Of a stretch of 64,000 nt of DNA, positions 33,785-43,806 are shown one piece after another (positions within the stretch are counted from its first letter, which is position 1; each line of letters begins with the position of its first letter). A program made the translations under genes and the position numbers. This stretch comes from Zygaena filipendulae (Eukaryota; Arthropoda; Insecta; Lepidoptera; Zygaenidae): positions 17,501-81,500 of the forward strand of contig OU015675.1 of the NCBI GenBank assembly GCA_907165275.2, given 5' to 3'. The notes under the pieces were generated by a model. It searched no databases and had not been told where the DNA came from. It saw nothing but the letters and a program-made list of their open reading frames with translations.

Positions 33785-33985
33785 ACTAAAAGAAGATACG
33801 GTACTTTCGTTCCGGAATTTCCTGAGGAACTCCAAAATCAATGCAGGTGAAACCACATGAGATTTTAAATACATACACGTCAAAGGTATAGAAAAGGATT
33901 TATGGTACTTTATGCGCGATTTCCGAAATACCTGCGGGAACTCTAAAACTAACGCAGAAGTAAATAGCAGGGAACAGGGTGAATT
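33785..33985 (+). repeat. Dispersed lepidopteran repeat, decayed copies
   Basis: Two head-to-tail tail pieces with GGAATTTCCTGAGGAACTCC...GTGAAACCACATGAG and CCTGCGGGAACTC...AGCAGGGAACAGG belong to the family described at 19780-20280. Confidence 0.5.
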
Positions 33986-34724
33986 ATTTTACAAATTAAT
34001 TTCACAATAAATACCTCAAACGGTAATGTTGTGTACATAAATACAGGAAACGCTCATCTACTCGTATACACTGCATAATGATATGCATACACTTTACATA
34101 ACACTAATAACAGTTCACAAGAAATCAACAGATGGACGAGTATTTGCAACAACAAAATATAGTTATTATCCATAACATATTTTTATATATTATCCAAAAC
34201 ATATTTTTATTTAACACATCTGGACCTTGAAATATACTAGGTTTAACTTTGAAAATCTAGGGTGAAGTAGGTAGTTTTATTTAAAATATTATAATTAATT
34301 GCTTCGCTCGTCCTAATTAAGTAGGCATCTAATTTAATTGTTAATCACCATCTATGCTAATATGTATTATAAAGAGAAAAAAATATTGAATATTTTCGTA
34401 TGTTTGTATTGGATAAACTTTACCGATTTAAATATTATTTAACTAATAGGAAGCTACAGTCATCCTGAGTTGAATGGCATAGGGTACTTGTTATCCTGGA
34501 ATTTTATTTACAATTTAATAGACAGTGCGCATACCGAGCACTCATAAGGTAACTTATCTCTTCCAACGAACGTGACAAATGTGCCATCAGCATTGACCAC
34601 GAAATACTAATTAAAACGAGTTGTAGTCACGGACCATATACATATGTGTGGCAGTAGTAGTTTCACACACTTTTAGTCACATAGTTGCACGAAACATATT
34701 GTATACAAATACTCAATATACATA
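33986..34724. other. AT-rich intergenic DNA left of the gypsy element
   Basis: No gene was recognised. CATA at 34721-34724 is the left target-site duplication of the gypsy element. Confidence 0.45.
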
Positions 34725-35115
34725 TGTAAAGAAAACCACGCACATACAAGCGGTTTCTTTAATAGGTCTTTGTCGTGTGATTGCCAAAGCCTAAGTACTT
34801 ACTTTTGTTTTTTTTTTATTTCGTTTTCTAAACGTCACACGTCATTCATGACGTGACATTAATTTTAATTTGGCTGTCTAATAAATTACATAACCTTACG
34901 TTATCAAAGATATTTAAAGTTATAGATAGATAAGACCTGGAAATAAGGGCATTGAATGTTGTTTCTCTATATTCACAGGTAAGTAGTTTGTTAACAGATT
35001 CTTATTTCGTCAAATGTAAATTGGTAAAATAAAATATAAATCTCTATATTCACAGAGAAACGCAATCACGTCTTGTTTCCTTACCCCTCCAAAACGAGTG
35101 TGAAATATCATTATA
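34725..35115 (+). repeat. 5' LTR of the gypsy element
   Basis: It starts TGTAAAGAAAACC and ends ATATCATTATA. Within it the 14-mer CTCTATATTCACAG occurs twice (34965-34978 and 35042-35055). The first copy is followed by GTAAGT (34979-34984), an ideal splice donor, and the second reads as an acceptor. Confidence 0.9.
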
Positions 35116-35147
35116 AAACAACATTCGTTGCAAATATTTCACAAAAC

Positions 35148-36275
35148 ATGGAAAGGTTGAGGTTTAATTTTGTTGTAAAACCAGCATCAGACGGAAAATC
35201 CAATGTCATATGCATAAGCTCAATAGGTACACCAGAAGGGCAGACATTCGAAATTCCAGACGAGTTCCAACCTGCTAATCTACATCAGGTGATTACAAAT
35301 ACTCCAAACTATGCAAAGGTAAGAAAATCACTAAATAAAAGATATCAAACAAGGAAAATATGGATAAACGTGACAAATGATATATCAAAAATATATTTAG
35401 ATGAAGAACAAAACTTACAATTTAATGATTTTTATTTGGAAGAAATTTTGGAAAAAACAAATACTACAGAATCTATACCTAGCGGCTCTAATGAAATGTT
35501 AGAAAAAATGTTAGAGAAATTGCTTGAAAATAAACAAACAAAATCTGAAATTCAAAATTTAGGGAAAATTGCAAAGGATTTTATGATAGAGAAATTCACT
35601 GGTAAGAATTCAAATGCTTGCCAGTGGATTAAGAATTTCAATAAAGAATGTGAACGTTTCCAAATTAACGAAGACAAAAAGAAAATTGAAATTTTAAAAA
35701 ATTTTTTAGAACACTCTAGTGTAGATTGGTACAGCTGCATGCTAATAAAATTTACAGTGGAATCAGAATGGAATAAATGGGAGAAAAATTTTTGTGAGAC
35801 GTTCGCAAACAAAGGTTGGTCACCGATTAGATATGCTCTAGCTTATAAGTATCAAAGGGGTTCATTGCTTGAGTACGCTTTAAAAAAAGAAAAATTGTTA
35901 CTGGAAGTAAGAAAATCAATCGATACTGGCACACTCATAGACCTTATAGCATTTGGTTTACCAAATCATGTAGCTGATAAAATTGACAGAGAAATCCTAC
36001 AAGGAACAGAAGAACTCTATAATGAAATAGGAAAATTCGAACATCTTGTATTGAAAAATAAATATGAAAAAAAAAGTATAGTATATTCGGACACTAAATC
36101 AAAAAAACTTGAGGAAAAGAAACCATGCCAAATCTGTGTCGGCGAGAAAAGAGGGACACGTTACCATCCCGAAGACAATTGCTGGTTTAAAGGGAAAAAT
36201 CAAAAAGCTGTCGTAAAAACCGTAAATAACTCCGAATTAGAAATTGAATTAAATGATGAGAATCCAAAAAACTAG
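35148..36275 (+). CDS. gag: Gag of the gypsy element
   Basis: The first ATG after the LTR (35148, AAAACATGG) gives 375 residues; an upstream open stretch reaches into the LTR but has no ATG. The middle part (IEKFTGKNSNACQWIKNFNK, then LEHSSVDWYSCM) is the Ty3/gypsy capsid type. Near the C terminus a variant zinc knuckle, CQICVGEKRGTRYHPEDNC (CX2CX9HX4C), replaces the usual CCHC spacing. The ORF ends with TAG directly after the slippery site. It would form the capsid around element RNA. Confidence 0.85.
   Translation: MERLRFNFVVKPASDGKSNVICISSIGTPEGQTFEIPDEFQPANLHQVITNTPNYAKVRKSLNKRYQTRKIWINVTNDISKIYLDEEQNLQFNDFYLEEILEKTNTTESIPSGSNEMLEKMLEKLLENKQTKSEIQNLGKIAKDFMIEKFTGKNSNACQWIKNFNKECERFQINEDKKKIEILKNFLEHSSVDWYSCMLIKFTVESEWNKWEKNFCETFANKGWSPIRYALAYKYQRGSLLEYALKKEKLLLEVRKSIDTGTLIDLIAFGLPNHVADKIDREILQGTEELYNEIGKFEHLVLKNKYEKKSIVYSDTKSKKLEEKKPCQICVGEKRGTRYHPEDNCWFKGKNQKAVVKTVNNSELEIELNDENPKN
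36266..36272 (+). other. Putative -1 frameshift site (AAAAAAC) at the gag stop
   Basis: In gag frame the codons are CCA AAA AAC TAG, giving A AAA AAC immediately before the stop. After a -1 slip the ribosome reads CTA GAG GTG and continues in the pol frame, which is closed by TGA at 36257-36259 just upstream. The short overlap window makes this heptamer the obvious shift site. Confidence 0.8.
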
Positions 36276-39200
36276 AGGTGCCACCATTAATAAAAGTAAA
36301 GTTATTATTAAATGATAGTTTAAAAGTTTTTGGTATTTATGATTCTGGTTCAAATGTATCATTAATTAATGCAAGACTATTGAGAATACAGCCAAAAGAA
36401 AATATAAATAATATACAAAAAATTAACTTGAAAACTATTAATGGTGCGAAGAAAACAAATGGTATAGTAAAATTAAAAATAAAAATCGGCAGCATTGAAA
36501 GAAATATGGATGTTTTTGTAGTAGATAATGAAAATTTTAACTATGATTTTTTAATTGGTTTGGATTGCATCAAAAATTTCAAATTAATGCAAAATGAAGA
36601 ATTAGAGATTTTACAATGTAACAACAAAAAAGCAATGAATATAACCTTAAATGAAGAGGAAAACTATTTAAAAAATGATACTTCAAACAAAACAAATGTC
36701 AAAATTCCTGATGTACTAGGTGACAAAAATAAAGAAGAGTTTCTTTCTCACTCTGAGATATTAAAACAAGAAAGTAAACAAAAAAATAAATGTGAGATAA
36801 ATTTCAATGAACATATAAACTCAGATGATTTTGAAATGTCAGTAAATCATCTAGACTTGTACCAACAATCAGAAATTGATAAGTTGATAGAAAAATACAG
36901 ACCGGTCTTTGCTCAGGATAAATACGACATAGGCACTGTGCGAGATTATGAAGCCCATATTGACTTGATGGTAGATAAATATTGTTACAAACGTCCATAC
37001 AGATGCACACCTGAAGATAGAAGAGAAATAGAAGATCAAATATCAAAACTATTAAAGAAGAATTTGATTGAGGAATCTTATAGCCCATTTGCTGCCCCAG
37101 TAACTTTGGCATATAAAAAAGAGGATGGAAGGAAAACAAGGCTGTGTATAGATTTTAGAGAACTGAACAAAATTGTCGTCCCTCAGTCACAACCTTTTCC
37201 GTTGATTGAGGACTTAATGATAAAAACTGTAAACTGTAAATATTTTTCGACTTTTGACATAAATTCAGCATTTTGGTCAATTCCATTAAAAATTCATGAT
37301 AGATACAAAACTGCTTTTGTTACACAGGAAGGTCATTTTCAATGGACATGTCTCCCGTTTGGTTTAAAGACTGCTCCAGCCATTTTCCAAAGAATACTGG
37401 GAAACATCATCAGAAAATACGAACTATCTGATTTTGCAGTGAATTTTATTGATGATGTATTAATCTTTTCAAAAACGTTTACAGAACATTTATTACACAT
37501 ATCAAGACTAATGGAGGCAATATTAACAGAAGGCCTTAAACTAAAATTTTCAAAATGTTCTTTTGCAAATAATTATGCCAAATATTTAGGTCATATAATA
37601 GAAAACAATTCAATCAGACCTCTAAAAGATTATTTAACTGCTGTCAAAAATTTTCCGGTTCCAAAAACAAAAAAAAATATACGACAGTTTCTGGGAAAGG
37701 TAAATTTTCATCATAAATTCGTACCACACAATGCAATCATCCTGGACCCGTTACACAATTTACTACGGAAAGATGTAAAATTTATATGGTCCACAGAATG
37801 TCAAGAATCGTTTGATAAAATAAAAGCATTGTTATGTTCAGAACCAGTCCTAAACATATTTGACCCTGAACAACCAATAAAAATTTACACAGATGCTAGT
37901 CTCAAAGGTGTGGGAGCGGTGCTAAAACAAGAAGATAAAAACGGGAATAGTAAGCCAGTTGCTTATTTTTCAAAAAAATTAAATGAAACCCAAAAAAAGA
38001 AGAAAGCAATATACCTAGAATGTCTGGCAATAAAAGAAGCTGTGAAATATTGGCAGCATTGGCTTATGGGAAAAGAATTTACTGTATACACAGATCATAA
38101 ACCATTAGAAAATATGAACATCAAGGCTAGAACTGATGAAGAACTAGGGGATTTGACATATTATTTATCCCAATACTATTTTAAAATCAAATATAACCCA
38201 GGAAAATTAAACCAGGAAGCAGACTGTTTAAGCAGAAATCCAGTACTAAAACCTTCAGACAACGCTGAAGACTTTTTAAAAGTAGTAAATTTAATTAACT
38301 TGAAAGATATAAAAAATGACCAACATATAAATCTAGAATTACAAAAAGGGAAGCTAATACTTGAGAATGAAATATACTATAAAAAGAATAGAAACAGAAA
38401 AAAAATCATACTATCGGAAGAACTTAGCAAGACTCTAATAAAAGACGTCCATAACACTTACTGCCACATTGGGAGAACCCAGATGATAAGTAAAATAACA
38501 CCATTCTACGCAGCAAAGAATATCATTGCAAACATAAAACATATCTGTGATTGTTGTGAAATTTGCATAAGAAACAAATCAAGGAGGAAATCAAAATATG
38601 GTTTAATGTCACAATTAGGTCCAGCAACATACCCGTTTGAAATTATATCCATTGACACTATTGGAGGCTTTGGAGGATCAAGGTCGACAAAAAAATACTT
38701 GCACCTTCTGGTCGATCACTTCACAAGATATGCGTATATACTCACATCAAGAAATCAAAACTCCAGTGATTTTATTAAACTAATAAAAAATGTAACTCAA
38801 AGTTATAATATTAATACGATATTAACTGATCAATACCCTGGTATAAATTCCAAAGAATTTAAAGATTTCCTTAAGAAAGAAAACATAAGAATGGTTTTCA
38901 CTGCTGTGGATTCACCATTTTCAAATGGACTCAATGAAAGGCTAAATCAAACTTTAGTCAACAAGATAAGATGTAAAATAAATGAAAAAAAAGAAAAAAT
39001 TGCATGGACTACTATTGCAAAGAAATGTGTAGACAAATATAACGAAACGGAACATACAGTAACGAAATTTACCCCAAAATATCTCTTGGAAGGCGAAAAC
39101 GTTGGTATTCTTCCACTTGAATTGAAACCGAGATGCACAAAAGAAGACCTAAAAAGAGATAGGACACTGGCTCTGGAGAACACAATGAAATCGCACAATT

Positions 39201-39439
39201 ATAACAAAAAAATATTCAACCTGCATAGACAAGAATATGATTTCGAAGTTGGAGATAGAGTGTACGTAGAAAATGGGAATAAACTTAATAGGAAGAAAAT
39301 GGATGAATTGCGGATAGGACCATACAAAATTTTGAAGAAGATTTCCAATTCAATCTATGAAGTCGATACCGGACGTAAGAAAGCGGAATCAAATCTGTAT
39401 CACATTACAAAACTATCTCCAGTATTTGTTAGTGAATGA
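36272..39439 (+). CDS. pol: Pol of the gypsy element (PR-RT-RH-IN)
   Basis: Expressed as a Gag-Pol fusion by frameshift; there is no own ATG at the start. Protease: GIYDSGSNVSLI (DSG active site). Reverse transcriptase: LCIDFRELNK, FSTFDINSAFWSI, LPFGLKTAPAIFQRI and the catalytic FIDDVLIFS. RNase H: IYTDASLKGVGAVL and TDHKPLENM. Integrase: a His/Cys zinc finger (H...H...CDCCEIC) and a D,D-35-E core with ISIDTIGGF, LTDQYPG and NGLNERLNQTL; the C-terminal GPY-type block reads MDELRIGPYKILKKI. No stop or frameshift interrupts ~1050 codons. It copies element RNA to DNA and integrates it. Confidence 0.9.
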   Translation, partial: LEVPPLIKVKLLLNDSLKVFGIYDSGSNVSLINARLLRIQPKENINNIQKINLKTINGAKKTNGIVKLKIKIGSIERNMDVFVVDNENFNYDFLIGLDCIKNFKLMQNEELEILQCNNKKAMNITLNEEENYLKNDTSNKTNVKIPDVLGDKNKEEFLSHSEILKQESKQKNKCEINFNEHINSDDFEMSVNHLDLYQQSEIDKLIEKYRPVFAQDKYDIGTVRDYEAHIDLMVDKYCYKRPYRCTPEDRREIEDQISKLLKKNLIEESYSPFAAPVTLAYKKEDGRKTRLCIDFRELNKIVVPQSQPFPLIEDLMIKTVNCKYFSTFDINSAFWSIPLKIHDRYKTAFVTQEGHFQWTCLPFGLKTAPAIFQRILGNIIRKYELSDFAVNFIDDVLIFSKTFTEHLLHISRLMEAILTEGLKLKFSKCSFANNYAKYLGHIIENNSIRPLKDYLTAVKNFPVPKTKKNIRQFLGKVNFHHKFVPHNAIILDPLHNLLRKDVKFIWSTECQESFDKIKALLCSEPVLNIFDPEQPIKIYTDASLKGVGAVLKQEDKNGNSKPVAYFSKKLNETQKKKKAIYLECLAIKEAVKYWQHWLMGKEFTVYTDHKPLENMNIKARTDEELGDLTYYLSQYYFKIKYNPGKLNQEADCLSRNPVLKPSDNAEDFLKVVNLINLKDIKNDQHINLELQKGKLILENEIYYKKNRNRKKIILSEELSKTLIKDVHNTYCHIGRTQMISKITPFYAAKNIIANIKHICDCCEICIRNKSRRKSKYGLMSQLGPATYPFEIISIDTIGGFGGSRSTKKYLHLLVDHFTRYAYILTSRNQNSSDFIKLIKNVTQSYNINTILTDQYPGINSKEFKDFLKKENIRMVFTAVDSPFSNGLNERLNQTLVNKIRCKINEKKEKIAWTTIAKKCVDKYNETEHTVTKFTPKYLLEGENVGILPLELKPRCTKEDLKRDRTLALENTMKSHNYNKKIFNLHRQEYDFEVGDRVYVENGNKLNRKKMDELRIGPYKILKKISNSIYEVDTGRKKAESNLYHITKLSPVFVSE

Positions 39440-39477
39440 ACAATTACATACAGTTCTATATGCAATTGTTACTCTCT

Positions 39478-39489
39478 GAAGGGGGGAGA
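39478..39489 (+). promoter_or_regulatory. Polypurine tract of the gypsy element
   Basis: GAAGGGGGGAGA directly precedes the 3' LTR and would prime plus-strand DNA synthesis. Confidence 0.75.
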
Positions 39490-39880
39490 TGTAAAGAAAA
39501 CCACGCACATACAAGCGGTTTCTTTAATAGGTCTTTGTCGTGTGATTGCCAAAGCCTAAGTACTTACTTTTGTTTTTTTTTTATTTCGTTTTCTAAACGT
39601 CACACGTCATTCATGACGTGACATTAATTTTAATTTGGCTGTCTAATAAATTACATAACCTTACGTTATCAAAGATATTTAAAGTTATAGATAGATAAGA
39701 CCTGGAAATAAGGGCATTGAATGTTGTTTCTCTATATTCACAGGTAAGTAGTTTGTTAACAGATTCTTATTTCGTCAAATGTAAATTGGTAAAATAAAAT
39801 ATAAATCTCTATATTCACAGAGAAACGCAATCACGTCTTGTTTCCTTACCCCTCCAAAACGAGTGTGAAATATCATTATA
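39490..39880 (+). repeat. 3' LTR of the gypsy element
   Basis: Same length (391 bp) and, by eye, the same sequence as the 5' LTR. It is followed by the CATA target duplication. Confidence 0.9.
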
Positions 39881-39884
39881 CATA

Positions 39885-40577
39885 TATTGCACATTCCAAC
39901 ACGCAATAGATATTAAGTACGTCTGTACGTCTGTATGTCGGGGAACGAACAGCAGTCCAAAGTCGCTGCGGCCGACCAGCGCGTCTGGAGCTGGACAGAA
40001 CGGGGCCCAAGTTGCCGGTCGGGTGCGGTGGATGCTAACGACTTCGACATTAGGAGCTATAGGTTCGGCATCAGGTCCGACGCTGGCTGCTTTTTACCGA
40101 CTTAGAAATAGGAGTAGATAAGTATTTAGGTACTTATGGAAAAGAATTCTCACTAATTTTGTATAAAAACAACGTTATGATAATATGTTGGTGTTATTCC
40201 ATCGTGACAAATTATAATATTATGCATGTAGGTAGTTCAGCTCTAATCAAGATATCAAGGTCATTCACTAATTAAAATTAGAATTAGCAGACGTTGATTT
40301 GCATTTTAATTAACGGGCGATCAAAGATTAGTTGGGTCGATCGATGTTTATGATATCAGGACGTGATTTATTATAATCGATGCGAAAGAACTTATTAATC
40401 GGAATTGAGTACATTAAAGGGCGGAAGTCGCGCTCACAAACAAACATACAATGTAATGCACGAGTGACATCGACGCGAGCGGGGCAGCTGCGGCCTGCGC
40501 CCGCTGGTGTAGATATCTGGAGAAGAAAATATCCGGTCGGGCCGTTTTATTGGAGTCGCCCCCTCCTGGTAGAAGTC
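39885..40577. other. Intergenic DNA right of the gypsy element
   Basis: A GC-rich piece at 39940-40090 and AT-rich sequence; no gene was recognised. Confidence 0.4.
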
Positions 40578-40765
40578 TAAATCGTGTACCAGACTGTTGT
40601 AAACAAGCCCCCAAACCGAAGTTTTCAACACCGGTTTAAATCAGCGCGGATGTTTGTTTGCAACAAAATTACGGGCGACCGATGGTTGACAGTGGTTTTA
40701 AACCAGCCTCCCGCTAAGGTCACCTAGTGGGGAGGTTTGTTTAAAACAGTCTGGTACACAATTTA
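40578..40765. mobile_element. MITE with ~35-bp TIRs (GTGTACCAGACTGTT)
   Basis: The left end TAAATCGTGTACCAGACTGT (from 40578) and the right end (to 40765) are inverted copies with few differences. The 188-bp element is non-coding. It lies about 1 kb downstream of the second serpin gene. Confidence 0.7.
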
Positions 40766-41768
40766 AGCTCACATTACAAAATGTTTAGGAAAAGTGAGAG
40801 GTCGAAAAGACTGAAGACCTCGTGACGTAACCTTATGGTCTTTTGACTGTAATGTTATATGTTATTATTAGTGATAGCATGGTCCCGATGTGCGCACCGT
40901 CGTAGTAGGCTATTTGTCACTGGATCGCCTGGAACTGCTTCTCAATGAAGCAGCTGATCAGACCTGATCACATCCGAACACATCCGGCTAAAGCCGGACA
41001 CGTGGCAACCCTCGCCGGATGCTGATTGGCAGCGCATATTTCGACAGCAGAAACGTGCATTTATTTACATGATATTACAATGTTTCTTTTCTGTCCATAG
41101 AAATATTTATTTCAAATAAATGAAAAAATACAGAGATAAAGTGCATTAAAGCTTAGGGTGGAGGCTGATGACGTCACTGACCGCTATAAGCCGCCATATA
41201 CAAACTGTCGGGTTAGTGACGTCACACGAAATTTCAACTCAATGTACATAACATGCCTATTTAGATGTAAGTAAGAAACAAATAAATATTTATTATAATT
41301 ATTATTTTAGCAATATTCTGCGGCGCCAGCAGACGGCAGCGGCAGCGGCAGCGGCCGCCCAGCCCGGCGGGTACCTCGGCCGCCTTCGCGCCCGAGTCGA
41401 TGCCGGCCGACTCGCGGCAACGGAACGGTCTACGCGTTCGGTTCGAGTTCGTGTTGGGTCAGTTCTGCGGCCGACGGGCTCTCTTACAATGTCCTCGAAT
41501 GATATTATCAGAGAGGTGTGACCCTGTTCTAAAATACTAAAAATATGACGTATTTACGTAGGTATGTACAAAATGAAAAATGAACTGAAATGTCTAGCAA
41601 TATAAAGATATATTGGTTTTTTTGTACCTATATAAAAAAAATATTTCATAGTAATATATACCTAGTAACTGTTACGAAACTAAATTAAATTGTCGTACGT
41701 ACGCTATTCTTATACATATTATCAACGTGTATCCGATCACCCCGCAGGCTCGGCCCGGAGCCGCAGCA
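40766..41768. other. Intergenic DNA with CRE-like motifs and a GC-rich patch
   Basis: Two TGACGTCA palindromes lie near 41170 and 41216. A GC-rich patch (41315-41500) follows TATTATTTTAG, which looks like a splice acceptor, and is open in + frames for ~60 codons, so a stray exon is possible. I do not recognise its product. The left half has a small CATCCGG...CCGGA hairpin near 40975-41000. Confidence 0.3.
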
Positions 41769-43287
41769 CTAGAGGAGGTCCCCACCGACGTCGTCCCCCA
41801 CATCGTCCCCGTCCTGGGCCGGGCCCGGCTCGTCCCCGGACGCGGGGCGCGAGTAGGCGCCGCCCAGCAGCACGGCGCGCGACTCGCGCTGCACCAGGAA
41901 GAACAGGAACGGCCGGTCCAGGACCACCGCCTCCCCCTCCACCTGCCCCTCCACCTGCCCCTCCACCTGCCCCTCCACCTGCACCTCCTCCGGCTCAGCG
42001 TCGAACACGACCGCGGCGCGCTGCACGCAGGCGGAGGGGCGCGCGGGGGGGGACGCGATGTACTCCCCCGCGCCGTCCCCCCCCGCCCCGCGCCACACCC
42101 GCGTCACGCCCAGCCGCTCCAGCAGCAGCCGCAGGTTGTCGTGCTGCACCGTCAGTGCGAACCGGGGCAGCGCCACGAGGCGCGGCGCGGCGGGCGGTGG
42201 CGCGGCCAGCGCGGCCTCCAGCGCGCCGCCCAGCCAGGCCGGCAGGCTGGCCGCCAGCTCGGGCAGGCCGCCCCGGGGCGCCAGCAGCAGCAGCGCGCGC
42301 CCCTCGCCCGCCGGCAGCAGCACGCCGCGCGCCCCGGGCAGCTCCACGAGCGGGGCGCGTGCCCGCAGCGCCAGGTACTGCACCCGCCCCGCCTCGCGCC
42401 CCGCTGAGTCGTAGAAGGGCGCCGCAGGCTGGAGGGCGGCCCCTCGCAGCGCGCCTGCCAGGCTCGCCTCGCGCGCACCTGGCAGAAGACTCGTGTAAGT
42501 CGGACGAGTAGTATCTCTCGGCTGATATCACTCCCCGACGTGATACAATGTCGACTAGAATCAAACATCACCCTATCGCCCAACACCCACTCGGCACTCG
42601 TCTCACTCGAGGATACTATCGCCTTTTAGGGAGTAGAACCGCTACCCTAGGCCCATTTTTCTTTAGAACGCGTCGAGTAATGTTCGAGTGATACGTGATG
42701 TTTTCGGGTGATATCAGCCGACTGGAGAAATAATCTGTAATGTTTTGCACCCGCGTACCTAGCAGCAGGGCATCGCCTGATAGGTCGAGGCCGCCCAGCG
42801 GCGCGCCCAGCACTGCCCCCAGCGCCTCAGCGGCGTCGCGGGGCGCGCGGCGGAGGGGGGCACGGGTGACGTCCAGGAGCCCCGCACCTTGCACCTCCGC
42901 CGCCCACGTCTCGTTGAGACGCAGCTCGTCGTCGACGGCAAACAGACGGCGCGCCTCCCCCTCGCGCTCCCCGCGCCGCGCCCCCGCGCAGTACTCCCCC
43001 CACGCCGCCTCCCCCGGGGGCAGCTCGAGCGCGCGCAGCAGCTCCCCTCGCGCTGCGCCCCCGCAGCCCGCGGCCAGCGCAGCCAGCTGCAGCCACAGGT
43101 CGCGCGGCGCCACCACGTAGTGCTGCGCGAAGTGCTCCCCCGCCGCGCGCTGCAGCCGCGCCCCGAACTGCGCCAGCGCGCGCCGCACGCCCTCCCCCAC
43201 CTCCGCGCCCTGCCCGCGCCCGCTCAGCGCCCAGCAGCCCAGCGCGAGCAGACCCCACCATAACCACGATGACGTCATGGTAGCCAT
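41769..43287 (-). CDS. Secreted serpin-family protein with VEGQ repeats in the reactive-loop region
   Basis: Two exons, 42759-43287 and 41769-42478, join across a 279-bp GT-AG intron (donor G|GTACGC, acceptor TCTGCCAG|GTG) to encode 412 residues. A signal peptide covers about residues 1-25 (SSWLWWGLLALGCWALSG). The serpin signature near the C terminus reads DRPFLFFLVQRESRAVLL. Just before it, where the reactive-centre loop and hinge belong, lies VEGQVEGQVEGQVEGE (about residues 341-358), encoded by a 12-bp tandem repeat. The usual Ala-rich hinge is absent, so protease inhibition is unlikely. Codon use is extremely GC-rich compared with surrounding DNA. It shares the APFYD-x-x-GR block with the serpin at 30103-31467, so the two are probably an old tandem pair now separated by insertions. 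Target and function are unknown. Confidence 0.75.
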
Positions 43288-43330
43288 GTGCTGTACAGTG
43301 TGTTATAGGAGCGGCCGGCGCGCGCACGAC

Positions 43331-43340
43331 TCATATATAG
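43331..43340 (-). promoter_or_regulatory. TATA-box-like motif of the second serpin
   Basis: CTATATATGA on the minus strand lies 44 bp above the ATG at 43287, consistent with a transcript start near 43305 and a very short 5' UTR. Confidence 0.5.
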
Positions 43341-43512
43341 GTGGCGTCCCGACCGGTTGTCGCTCGTCGGTGACCTTCGGCGCGCCGGCCCGCGGCGACG
43401 TCACGCGGGGATCACGACACGAGAGGAACGCAGCACGTGTAGGCGCGGTGAGCGACGTTCGCCCGGCGCCGAGCGAGCGATGACCGAGGCAGCGTGTTCC
43501 AGCTGCTGTGGC

Positions 43513-43806
43513 TGCCGGGCGACACGGGGCAACACGGGGCAACATGCGGAGACACGCGGCACACGGGGCGACACGGGGCGACACGGGGCGACACGGGGCG
43601 ACACGGGGCGACACGGGGCGACACGGGGCAACACAGGGTGACATGCGGAGACACGCGGCGACACGGGGCGACACGGGGCGACACGGGGCAACACAGGGTG
43701 ACATGCGGAGACACGCGGCGACACGGGGCGACATGGGGCGACATAGGGCGACATGCGGAGACACGCGGCGACACGGGGCGCCACGCGGCGACACGGGGCG
43801 ACACGG
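43513..43806. repeat. 10-bp minisatellite (ACACGGGGCG) upstream of the second serpin
   Basis: About 29 decamers of ACACGGGGCG and variants run without a break. A larger period is visible in variants ACACAGGGTG-ACATGCGGAG-ACACGCGGCG, which recur together. Open frames through it on both strands are repeat artefacts. It begins about 225 bp above the serpin start codon. Confidence 0.85.

Larger units (their letters stand above)
34725..39880 (+). mobile_element. Young, apparently complete Ty3/gypsy LTR retrotransposon
   Basis: The 5156-bp element has two 391-bp LTRs (34725-35115 and 39490-39880) in which I see no difference by eye, and a CATA target duplication (34721-34724 and 39881-39884). It encodes gag and a 1053-codon pol joined by a -1 frameshift site, and a polypurine tract lies before the 3' LTR. 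There is no env. Domain order PR-RT-RNase H-IN is that of Ty3/gypsy (Metaviridae). Identical LTRs and open frames indicate recent insertion. It lies between the two serpin genes. Confidence 0.9.

Noticed and set aside
41312..41495. Possible GC-rich + exon after an acceptor-like TATTATTTTAG
   Set aside because: All three frames are open by composition and no donor, partner exon or similarity was found; mentioned only as a note.
41690..42586. Long + and - frames overlapping the second serpin exon, such as a 273-codon Arg/Pro/Ala-rich frame
   Set aside because: They are shadows of the GC-rich serpin exon; only the frame with signal peptide, splice sites and the serpin signature is convincing.
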